Assembly: GCA_002688965.1 (NCBI GenBank)
Contig: NZEE01000045.1
Location: forward strand, 1 to 18,010
Origin: an archaeon
GTDB lineage: Archaea; Aenigmatarchaeota; Aenigmatarchaeia; GW2011-AR5; GCA-2688965
Reading direction: 5' to 3'
DNA length: 18,010 nt
Shown: one piece after another, positions 5,920 through 11,300 of the stretch
Layout: every line of letters begins with the position of its first letter
How positions within the stretch are numbered: position 1 is the first letter of the stretch
The notes under the pieces: generated by a model
Database searches by the model: none
What the model was told of the DNA's origin: nothing
What the model saw: the letters and a program-made list of their open reading frames with translations, nothing else
Program-made: the position numbers and the translations under genes

Positions 5920-5940
5920 CCATTTCTATATACTATACTT

Positions 5941-6217
5941 GTGACCTGTAGAGCAACTCCCTTCACTTAGTGGAGAAGAAGTTCTGCACATCCAGCTGAG
6001 TCAAATCAGCAATCGTGTCATTTGCGAGAGTGAATGTTTGGGCACAGAAACGCACCTTAGTACTGATTCCATGATGTACTAACAAGGTTGAGACGAATCC
6101 AGATCACGAGGATGCAAGTCGTGTGCGCGTTAACGCGCCAGAGACGCATTAGACAAATAGTTGCAAGGCCTGCCTGTTTAACAGAGGTCTAATAGAATGC
6201 AGACTATTACAGGTCAC
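5941..6217 (+). ncRNA. rnpB: RNase P RNA (catalytic RNA for tRNA 5' maturation)
   Basis: Structured RNA of about 277 nt. The ends form a perfect 10-bp P1 stem (5941-5950 with 6208-6217). The diagnostic P4 helix is present: AGU-U-CUGC (5980-5987) pairs with GCAGACU (6199-6205), leaving the single bulged U (5983) that is conserved in all RNase P RNAs. The preceding GGAGAAGA matches conserved region I, ACAGAAA (6044-6050) matches region II, and GCAAGGCC (6163-6170) matches region IV; AGAAUGCAGACUAUUAC fits region V. A GC-rich hairpin (6125-6129 with 6134-6138) probably belongs to P12. P1-P4-P1 geometry and these motifs together make the identity strong, although I aligned by eye. The RNA is compact, and the domain near 6167-6189 looks reduced. 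It sits directly before Sec61-beta. Confidence 0.9.
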
Positions 6218-6228
6218 ATTTATATTAA
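6218..6228 (+). promoter_or_regulatory. TATA-like box for Sec61-beta
   Basis: ATTTATATTAA follows the RNase P RNA immediately and is centred about 24 nt before the ATG at 6247, as for a leaderless mRNA. GTGAT (6239-6243) also resembles an archaeal Shine-Dalgarno sequence but is only 3 nt from the ATG. Confidence 0.4.
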
Positions 6229-6246
6229 CAAAATGTAAGTGATATT

Positions 6247-6402
6247 ATGAGTGAAAATAAAGAAAGAATGCCAATGCAGCAAGCTGGTTTAATCCGTTAC
6301 TTTGATTCTGAATCAAAAGGATTTCAACTTAAACCTGAGCATGTTGCTGCTGCCTGCGTAGTTATTTCAGCTTTAGTTATATCAATGAAATTACTGCTTT
6401 AA
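6247..6402 (+). CDS. preprotein translocase subunit Sec61-beta (SecG-like)
   Basis: Tail-anchored 51-aa subunit of the archaeal SecYE-beta protein-export channel in the cytoplasmic membrane. The soluble N-terminus carries the archaeal signature MPMQQAGLIRYFDSESKGF, and Lys-Pro-Glu precedes one transmembrane helix (residues ~32-51) that ends the protein, exactly the family layout and size (usually 50-60 aa). It is too short for most gene-finding cut-offs. It lies 29 bp after RNase P RNA, and its stop codon (6400-6402) directly abuts the stop of the convergent glycosyltransferase at 6403, leaving no space for a separate terminator. Confidence 0.93.
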   Translation: MSENKERMPMQQAGLIRYFDSESKGFQLKPEHVAAACVVISALVISMKLLL

Positions 6403-7104
6403 TCAAAGCCATTTTCTTAGAACATATTTGAAATCACTAATATAATCAAACCAGTGCCTTTCTCTACGATGCATCAAAAATATGAAATTCTTTACACCAT
6501 CAAAAACATTCACACCTGAAACATATATTGGAGATTTTACAGGAACATTAGCAGATCTAAGCTTATTTCTACCAACCTCAAAGATTATCTCAGTAGCAAT
6601 CTCATATCTTTCAGATTTCAAATACAATTTCTTCAATCCAGACTTAGAAAAAGCTCTAAAACCGCCTTCAGTATCCATTAAATTAGTCCCAGATATAAAA
6701 TTCGTAGCAGCATTCAAAAAGAAGTTTCCAAATTTCTTAATAAATGGATATTTACGTAAATCACGTTCACCTAAAACAAAATCATATCCTTGATTAATTT
6801 TATTAATAAATTTTGGTATTTCAGAAGGCTCATGCTGGCCATCAGCATCTATAGAAATTATAATATCAGCACCCATTTCCAAAGCCTTTCCAAATCCATC
6901 TCTTAGAGAAGTACCTAATCCTTTATTGACATCATGTCGAATAATAGTGACTCCACGTTTCTTAGCAAGAATATAAGTAGCATCTTTTGAACAGTCATCA
7001 ACAACAATTATCTTATCCACATATTGACTTGTTTTATAGATTACACCTTCAATAGTAAGTTCTTCATTAAATGCTGGAATTACAGCAACAACTGTCTTTT
7101 TCAT
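6403..7104 (-). CDS. family 2 glycosyltransferase, dolichol-phosphate mannose synthase-like
   Basis: 233-aa GT-A fold enzyme that transfers a sugar from a nucleotide donor, probably to a polyprenyl phosphate at the inner membrane face. Visible motifs: VVAVIPAFNEE (5-15), the nucleotide-binding VVDDCSKD (34-41), the loop NKGLGTSLRDG (60-70), the metal-binding DADGQH (86-91), and the acceptor-side GGFRAFSK, then ERYEIATEII. The length and single catalytic domain fit soluble DPM1-type members; the hydrophobic C-terminal tail is short, so no clear transmembrane anchor is present. The start at 7104 follows a TATA-like element ~24 nt upstream that it shares with the divergent gene at 7156. The exact sugar and acceptor cannot be inferred. 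Neighbours are not glycan genes, so it may act in lipid-linked oligosaccharide or S-layer glycan synthesis. Confidence 0.87.
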   Translation of the reverse strand: MKKTVVAVIPAFNEELTIEGVIYKTSQYVDKIIVVDDCSKDATYILAKKRGVTIIRHDVNKGLGTSLRDGFGKALEMGADIIISIDADGQHEPSEIPKFINKINQGYDFVLGERDLRKYPFIKKFGNFFLNAATNFISGTNLMDTEGGFRAFSKSGLKKLYLKSERYEIATEIIFEVGRNKLRSANVPVKSPIYVSGVNVFDGVKNFIFLMHRRERHWFDYISDFKYVLRKWL

Positions 7105-7121
7105 TAATTATGGTTTTAATG

Positions 7122-7133
7122 AAATTATAAAAA
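7122..7133. promoter_or_regulatory. shared bidirectional TATA element between divergent genes
   Basis: AAATTATAAAAA sits in the middle of a 51-bp gap. On the plus strand TTATAAAAA is centred about 27 nt before the ATG at 7156. On the minus strand TTTTTATAATTT is centred about 23-24 nt before the ATG at 7104. Both genes thus appear leaderless, with overlapping core promoters. Confidence 0.5.
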
Positions 7134-7155
7134 CCAATTACTTTAAGTTAATTTA

Positions 7156-7458
7156 ATGGAAATCGAAACATTAATCAAGTTCTTTATGCCAACAAAAATC
7201 AAGTTAATTCTAGTAGTATTGCTATTTTTCGTATTACCTGCAATCATGATATCAGCTGCAGGACTCCAAATCATATGGTTCTTAGGTGGATTAGTTATGT
7301 TTTATCTAATAGACTTCATACATCCTGCAAATTACCTTTTACTAATCATAGAAGCCTATGTTATTGCATGTCTAATTGTTAGACGATTTGCACCCAATGA
7401 ACCAACAAGAAAGCAGGCTCAAAAGTACTATCCATATGTTAGACAAAGAACGAACTAA
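7156..7458 (+). CDS. hypothetical small membrane protein
   Basis: 100-aa protein that I do not recognise. Three hydrophobic segments are visible: about 16-34 (IKLILVVLLFFVLPAIMIS), 36-53 (LQIIWFLGGLVMFYLIDF) and 58-75 (NYLLLIIEAYVIACLIV). A basic, polar tail (RRFAPNEPTRKQAQKYYPYVRQRTN) probably stays in the cytoplasm. There is no signal peptide cleavage site, so it is an integral membrane protein. The ATG at 7156 is supported by the TATA element about 27 nt upstream. It is transcribed away from the glycosyltransferase and ends 54 bp before porG, where a separate TATA box begins the por operon, so it is probably not part of that operon. Confidence 0.75.
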   Translation: MEIETLIKFFMPTKIKLILVVLLFFVLPAIMISAAGLQIIWFLGGLVMFYLIDFIHPANYLLLIIEAYVIACLIVRRFAPNEPTRKQAQKYYPYVRQRTN

Positions 7459-7461
7459 ATA

Positions 7462-7470
7462 GCTATAAAA
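7462..7470 (+). promoter_or_regulatory. TATA box of the por operon
   Basis: GCTATAAAA lies about 47 nt before the porG start, predicting a transcript start near 7492 and a short leader. GTGAT (7503-7507), 5 nt before the ATG, is an archaeal Shine-Dalgarno match (part of GGAGGTGAT), so this operon is led, unlike the apparently leaderless genes nearby. Confidence 0.5.
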
Positions 7471-7512
7471 GTCAATATAGCTATCTTTTTCTTACTAAAT
7501 ATGTGATGCCAA

Positions 7513-8073
7513 ATGATTGAAATTAGGATACACGGAAGAGGTGGACAAGGTTCTGTTACAGCATCTGAAGTTCTAGCAGTAGCAGCATTCAAAGACGGTA
7601 AATACAGCCAAGCTTTCCCAAAATTCGGCCCAGAAAGAACAGGAGCTCCTGTAGAAGCTTTCTGTAGAATTGACGACAAATTTGTAAAAATAAGAAGTCA
7701 AATATATGAACCAGATTATCTTGTAGTTCTTGATCAAACATTATTAGATGCCGTAGATGTAACAAGTGGATTAAAACCAGGTAGTATTATTGTAATAAAT
7801 GCATCTGATAACGATGTAAAAGAAAAATTAAAAGATTTTGATGTTAGAATCATAGATGCAACAAAAATAGCTATGAAAGAACTTGGAAGACCAATAGTAA
7901 ACACAGCTATTGTCGGAGCATTTTTAGCAGCAACAAACGTTGTTTCTCTAAATTCATTAGAAGAAGCTCTTTCAGAAAGATTTGAAGGAAATATGAGAGA
8001 AAAAAACATCAACGCTGTAAAACAAGCATACAGTGAAATGAAAAAAAATGATAAACCAAAGGAGAGTTCATAA
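7513..8073 (+). CDS. porG: pyruvate:ferredoxin oxidoreductase, gamma subunit
   Basis: 186-aa gamma subunit of the four-subunit archaeal pyruvate:ferredoxin oxidoreductase, which oxidises pyruvate with CoA to acetyl-CoA and CO2 and reduces ferredoxin in the cytoplasm. It opens with the family signature MIEIRIHGRGGQGSVTA; FPKFGPERTGAPVEAF follows, then PDYLVVLDQTLL and PIVNTAIVGAFLA, all typical of the gamma domain. Length matches the family (about 180-190 aa). The start has a GTGAT ribosome-binding site. It is first of four coupled genes, gamma-delta-alpha-beta, the usual archaeal order, and its TAA overlaps the porD ATG by one base. Related 2-oxoacid oxidoreductases (VOR, KOR) share this domain; the whole operon fits POR best, but substrate is inferred. 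Confidence 0.92.
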   Translation: MIEIRIHGRGGQGSVTASEVLAVAAFKDGKYSQAFPKFGPERTGAPVEAFCRIDDKFVKIRSQIYEPDYLVVLDQTLLDAVDVTSGLKPGSIIVINASDNDVKEKLKDFDVRIIDATKIAMKELGRPIVNTAIVGAFLAATNVVSLNSLEEALSERFEGNMREKNINAVKQAYSEMKKNDKPKESS

Positions 8074-8342
8074 TGGAAAAATTATCAATTGGCGGTAAAA
8101 CATCAAGAAAAACAAGCGATGTTAAAACTGGTTCATGGAGAACATTCAAACCTATCATAGATAAAAAGAAATGTAAAGGTTGTGGAGAATGTATCAAAGT
8201 ATGCCCAGAAGCTGGTATGGGAATGCATGAAAAAGAAGGACAAATACTTGCAGAAATTAATTATGATTATTGTAAAGGATGTATGCTATGTTCATCAGCA
8301 TGCCCGTTCAATGCAATAAAAGCAAAAAAGGAGAAGAAATAA
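8073..8342 (+). CDS. porD: pyruvate:ferredoxin oxidoreductase, delta subunit (2[4Fe-4S] ferredoxin)
   Basis: 89-aa ferredoxin-like subunit that passes electrons from the catalytic core to external ferredoxin. Two [4Fe-4S] motifs are intact: CKGCGECIKVCPE and, after about 30 residues, CKGCMLCSSACPF. The N-terminal ~35 residues (including TGSWRTFKPIIDKKKC) match the extension typical of PorD. The ATG overlaps the porG stop (TAATG), and AAAGGAG lies about 10 nt upstream, indicating translational coupling. The stop is followed one base later by the porA start. Confidence 0.93.
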   Translation: MEKLSIGGKTSRKTSDVKTGSWRTFKPIIDKKKCKGCGECIKVCPEAGMGMHEKEGQILAEINYDYCKGCMLCSSACPFNAIKAKKEKK

Positions 8343-8343
8343 A

Positions 8344-9465
8344 ATGAAAAAAATAATGGAAACATCTCACGCAATCGCAGAAGCAGTTAAACTATGTGAT
8401 CCAAAAGTAATATCAGCTTTTCCAATTACTCCACAAACACATATTGTAGAAAAATTAGCTGATATGGTTGCTGATGGTGATTTAGATGCAGAATATCTTA
8501 ATGTTGAGAGTGAACATTCTGCAATTAGTGCTTGTGTAGGAGCACAAGCAGCTGGCGTACGTACATACACAGCTACAGCTTCTCAAGGTTTAGCACTTAT
8601 GCACGAAATATTATTCATAGCTTCTGGAATGCGTTTACCAATGGTAATGACTATCGCCAACCGCGCACTAAGTGGACCATTAAACATATGGAATGATTGG
8701 TCGGATTCTATAGCTTCTAGAGACAGTGGCTGGTTACAACTATATTGTGAAACTGCACAAGAAGCATTAGACACAACAATTCAAGCCTACAAAATCGCTG
8801 AAAATGAAAAAGTGCTTTTACCAGTTATGGTATGTGTAGATGGATTTATTCTATCACATGTATATGAACCTGTTGATATTCCTAAAAAAACTGATGTTAA
8901 AAAATTCTTGCCAGATTACGCTGGTCCAATTATGGACTTTGATAAACCTATAACACAAGGAACATGGGCAGGACCTGAAGAATATCAAGGATTCAAAAAA
9001 ATGCAACAAGACGCTATGACAAACGCTCTGAAAGTAATACAAGATACTAACAAAGATTTTGCTGAGCAATTCGATAGAAGTTATGGTAATGGATTAATAG
9101 AATTATTTAATATGAAAGATGCAAAATACGCAATCATAAGTATGGGTTCTGTATGCGGAACAATCAAACATGTAATGGAAAAAAACAATATCAAAGATGT
9201 TGGATTAATCAGAATCAAATCTTATCGTCCATTCCCAGTAAAAGAATTACAAAAATCTTTAAAAAATATTCAAAGCGCAGCTGTTCTTGAAAAGGATATT
9301 TCTTTAGGATCAGCAGGAGCACTCATGGCTGATGTAAAATATGCAAGTAACATGCCTATGACAAACATTATCTCAGGTCTTGGTGGTAGAGATATAACAG
9401 AAAAAATGGTATTAGAATCTTTTGAATATGCAAGAAACATTAAGGAGGGACTAATATGGCTGTAA
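8344..9465 (+). CDS. porA: pyruvate:ferredoxin oxidoreductase, alpha subunit
   Basis: 373-aa alpha subunit, which with beta forms the thiamine-diphosphate active site. It shows the pyrimidine-binding domain signature SAFPITPQTHIVEKLAD (about 23-40), the catalytic-glutamate region YLNVESEHSAISACVGAQAAG, then TYTATASQGLALMHE and MVMTIANRALSGPLNIWNDWSD. The C-terminal domain contains ISMGSVCGTIKH and the CoA-domain-like stretch IRIKSYRPFPVKEL. Length is close to archaeal PorA (about 380-400 aa). The ribosome-binding site AAGGAG precedes the ATG at 8344, and the reading frame overlaps porB by 10 bp at its 3' end. No key motif is missing. Confidence 0.94.
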   Translation: MKKIMETSHAIAEAVKLCDPKVISAFPITPQTHIVEKLADMVADGDLDAEYLNVESEHSAISACVGAQAAGVRTYTATASQGLALMHEILFIASGMRLPMVMTIANRALSGPLNIWNDWSDSIASRDSGWLQLYCETAQEALDTTIQAYKIAENEKVLLPVMVCVDGFILSHVYEPVDIPKKTDVKKFLPDYAGPIMDFDKPITQGTWAGPEEYQGFKKMQQDAMTNALKVIQDTNKDFAEQFDRSYGNGLIELFNMKDAKYAIISMGSVCGTIKHVMEKNNIKDVGLIRIKSYRPFPVKELQKSLKNIQSAAVLEKDISLGSAGALMADVKYASNMPMTNIISGLGGRDITEKMVLESFEYARNIKEGLIWL

Positions 9466-10352
9466 AATGTAAAGAATGTCCTTTATTCCTTAGCGGAGCA
9501 ACAAGTTGCTCAGGATGCCCAGAAACTATTGCATTACATGCAATGGGAAAAGTAACTCCAAAAGATATAGTTGTAGCTAATGCAACTGGATGCACTGAAA
9601 TATTTTCAACACAATATCCAAAAACTACATGGAATGTAAATTATATTCACGTTGCTTTTGAAAACGTAGCTGCTGTTGCAGCTGGTATAGAAGCTGCTTT
9701 CAAAAAAATGGATAAACGCCACAAAAAATCTAAGATAATAGCATTGGCAGGTGATGGTGGAACAGTTGATATTGGTTTACAAGCTCTTTCAGGAATGCTA
9801 GAACGAGGACACAAAGTATTATACGTAATGTTTGATAATGAAGCTTACATGAATACTGGTATACAACGCAGTGGTGCAACACCTAGATATGCAATAACAA
9901 CCACATCTCCAGCAGGAAAACTTGTACCAGGAAACAAAACATGGAAAAAACCTATCATAGATATAGTTGCAGCTCACCAAATTCCTTACATTGCATCAGC
10001 ATCTATTGGTAATATTCCAGATTTGCAAAAAAAAGTTAAAAAAGCTCTTGCAGCAGATGGTCCATCATTCCTAGATATTCATTGCCCATGCCCACCAGGA
10101 TGGAGATTCCCAAGTGCAAATACTGTTATTATTTCTAGAAAAGCATTAACTACAGGAATGTGGATATTATATGAAATAGAAAATGGAAAACTAAAAATAA
10201 ACAAAAAACCTGAATTTGAACACGTAAAAGAATACTTGAAAATGCAAGGTCGTTTCAAACACTTAACAAATAAAGAAATAACTGAAATACAAAAACATGT
10301 TCATGACGAGTACAAGCGCCTACAAAAGTTAGAAAAAAGCCCAACATCTTAA
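9456..10352 (+). CDS. porB: pyruvate:ferredoxin oxidoreductase, beta subunit
   Basis: 298-aa beta subunit carrying the thiamine-diphosphate pyrophosphate site and a [4Fe-4S] cluster. The TPP motif runs from LAGDGGTVDIG (97-107) to MFDNEAYMNTG (125-135), with GDGG at 99-102. Likely cluster ligands are Cys18 and Cys21 (CSGCPE), Cys46 (TGCTEIF) and Cys210 (DIHCPCPPGW). An additional CKEC pair (Cys5, Cys8) lies at the very N-terminus; I do not recall it in characterised PorB proteins. The start at 9456 has an AAGGAGGG ribosome-binding site and lies inside the end of porA (10-bp overlap), which indicates coupled translation and equal subunit output. Last gene of porGDAB; thymidylate kinase follows after 28 bp. 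Confidence 0.94.
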   Translation: MAVKCKECPLFLSGATSCSGCPETIALHAMGKVTPKDIVVANATGCTEIFSTQYPKTTWNVNYIHVAFENVAAVAAGIEAAFKKMDKRHKKSKIIALAGDGGTVDIGLQALSGMLERGHKVLYVMFDNEAYMNTGIQRSGATPRYAITTTSPAGKLVPGNKTWKKPIIDIVAAHQIPYIASASIGNIPDLQKKVKKALAADGPSFLDIHCPCPPGWRFPSANTVIISRKALTTGMWILYEIENGKLKINKKPEFEHVKEYLKMQGRFKHLTNKEITEIQKHVHDEYKRLQKLEKSPTS

Positions 10353-10380
10353 ATTAATACTTTTCTCATAAGATAATTAC

Positions 10381-10974
10381 ATGGACAATGGTAAATTCAT
10401 TATTATAGAAGGAATTGATGGTTCAGGTAAAAGTACACAATGCAAACTAATCGCAGATTTTCTAACAAAACAAGGTTATGAAGTCACATTAACAAAAGAA
10501 CCAACTGACTTTGAAACAGGTAAATTCATAAGACAAGTTCTAAGAGGAGAAAAAGGACAACTACCACCATTAGAGTTCCAAAAATTATATGTAAAAGATA
10601 GAGAAGAACATTTAGAAAAGATAGTTGAACCAGCACTATCAAAAGGAAAAATAGTAATATCAGACAGATATTTCTTCTCAACTATTGCATATGGTTCAAT
10701 TGATTTACCAGTTGAAGATTTAGAACAATTAAATAGCCATTTCAGAATTCCAGATATGACAATCATGTTAGATATACCAATTGAAGAAAGTCTAAATCGT
10801 ATAAACAATGTAAGAAACATAGAATTTTTTGAAAATGAAAATAAATTAGCAAAAGTCATGAAAACATACCAAACCTTCCAAGAAAAATATCCTAACATCC
10901 ATATCCTTGATGGAACAAAATCTTTGGAAAAAGTCACTGAAGATATAAAAGCTTTAGTAACAAGTATACTTTGA
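10381..10974 (+). CDS. tmk: thymidylate kinase (dTMP kinase)
   Basis: 197-aa cytoplasmic kinase converting dTMP and ATP to dTDP, the step before dTTP. The P-loop IIEGIDGSGKSTQ has GIDGSGKST at residues 11-19. TKEPTDFETGKFIRQVL contains the substrate-side motif with the Glu-Pro pair, and SDRYFFSTIAYGS (94-106) is the conserved Asp-Arg-Tyr dTMP-binding segment. Length (about 200 aa) is normal. The ATG at 10381 lies about 25 nt after an AT-rich TTAAATTAATA that overlaps the porB stop, so it may have its own leaderless transcript or be read through from por. Its TGA overlaps a possible TTG start of the next gene. Confidence 0.93.
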   Translation: MDNGKFIIIEGIDGSGKSTQCKLIADFLTKQGYEVTLTKEPTDFETGKFIRQVLRGEKGQLPPLEFQKLYVKDREEHLEKIVEPALSKGKIVISDRYFFSTIAYGSIDLPVEDLEQLNSHFRIPDMTIMLDIPIEESLNRINNVRNIEFFENENKLAKVMKTYQTFQEKYPNIHILDGTKSLEKVTEDIKALVTSIL

Positions 10975-10979
10975 TTCTA

Positions 10980-11300
10980 ATGGGATTTGGAAAATCATAT
11001 TGTAAATTTGATGGAAGTCCGCTTGATATGGACGATATAAAATTTCTTGGTGATACATTCTTACCTAGAAAATTCGGAATGAATTTTCATTATGAAAGAA
11101 AACCAGATGGAAGCACAGGATCGGTTGAAAATAATCCTTTTACAATAATTACTGATGAGCCAATAAGTCCACAAAAACATCGACGACTTATAGCATATGG
11201 ATTTAATCCATGCCCAGAAAATCCACTACACCAAATCAATGAAGATGGTTCATTAAAAACTGATAGCCGTGGATTACCAATTCCTGTTCAAGCTGATTAA
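10980..11300 (+). CDS. hypothetical 106-aa protein
   Basis: I do not recognise this protein. It is read from the ATG at 10980 (106 aa); a TTG at 10971 overlapping the tmk stop codon would add three residues, but no better ribosome-binding site supports it. The sequence is polar and soluble: MGFGKSYCKFDGSPL, then DTFLPRKFGMNFHYE, a middle part with ISPQKHRRLIAYGFNPCP, and an end rich in Asp, Pro and Gly. No signal peptide or transmembrane segment is present, and the two Cys are not in a metal-binding pair. It closely follows tmk and is probably co-transcribed. Its TAA overlaps the stop of the convergent NFACT gene within a TTAA palindrome. AT-rich codons match the host. Confidence 0.6.
   Translation: MGFGKSYCKFDGSPLDMDDIKFLGDTFLPRKFGMNFHYERKPDGSTGSVENNPFTIITDEPISPQKHRRLIAYGFNPCPENPLHQINEDGSLKTDSRGLPIPVQAD

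Larger units (their letters stand above)
5737..5940. other. gene-free stretch with two hairpins and the rnpB promoter
   Basis: About 200 bp with no credible coding sequence. It contains a small palindrome CTAGC-ATTA-GCTAG (5752-5765) beside the ribosome-binding site of the 106-aa gene, two larger hairpins (5771-5798 and 5822-5853), and TATA-like elements for the RNase P RNA. On the minus strand TTGACT at about 5873-5878 is a possible bacterial -35 element, with only a poor -10 some 18 nt on, for the 106-aa gene. The right edge of the foreign-looking island probably lies in this stretch. Confidence 0.5.

Noticed and set aside
5941..6217. SRP (7S) RNA as the identity of the structured RNA
   Set aside because: Size and end pairing would fit, but the helix 8 motif is missing, while the RNase P P4 helix with bulged U and conserved regions I, II, IV and V are present.
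6482..6793. 103-aa plus-strand frame
   Set aside because: Antisense shadow of the glycosyltransferase, whose catalytic motifs are intact.
10476..10937. 153-aa minus-strand frame
   Set aside because: Antisense to thymidylate kinase; low-complexity hydrophobic sequence from AT-rich codons.
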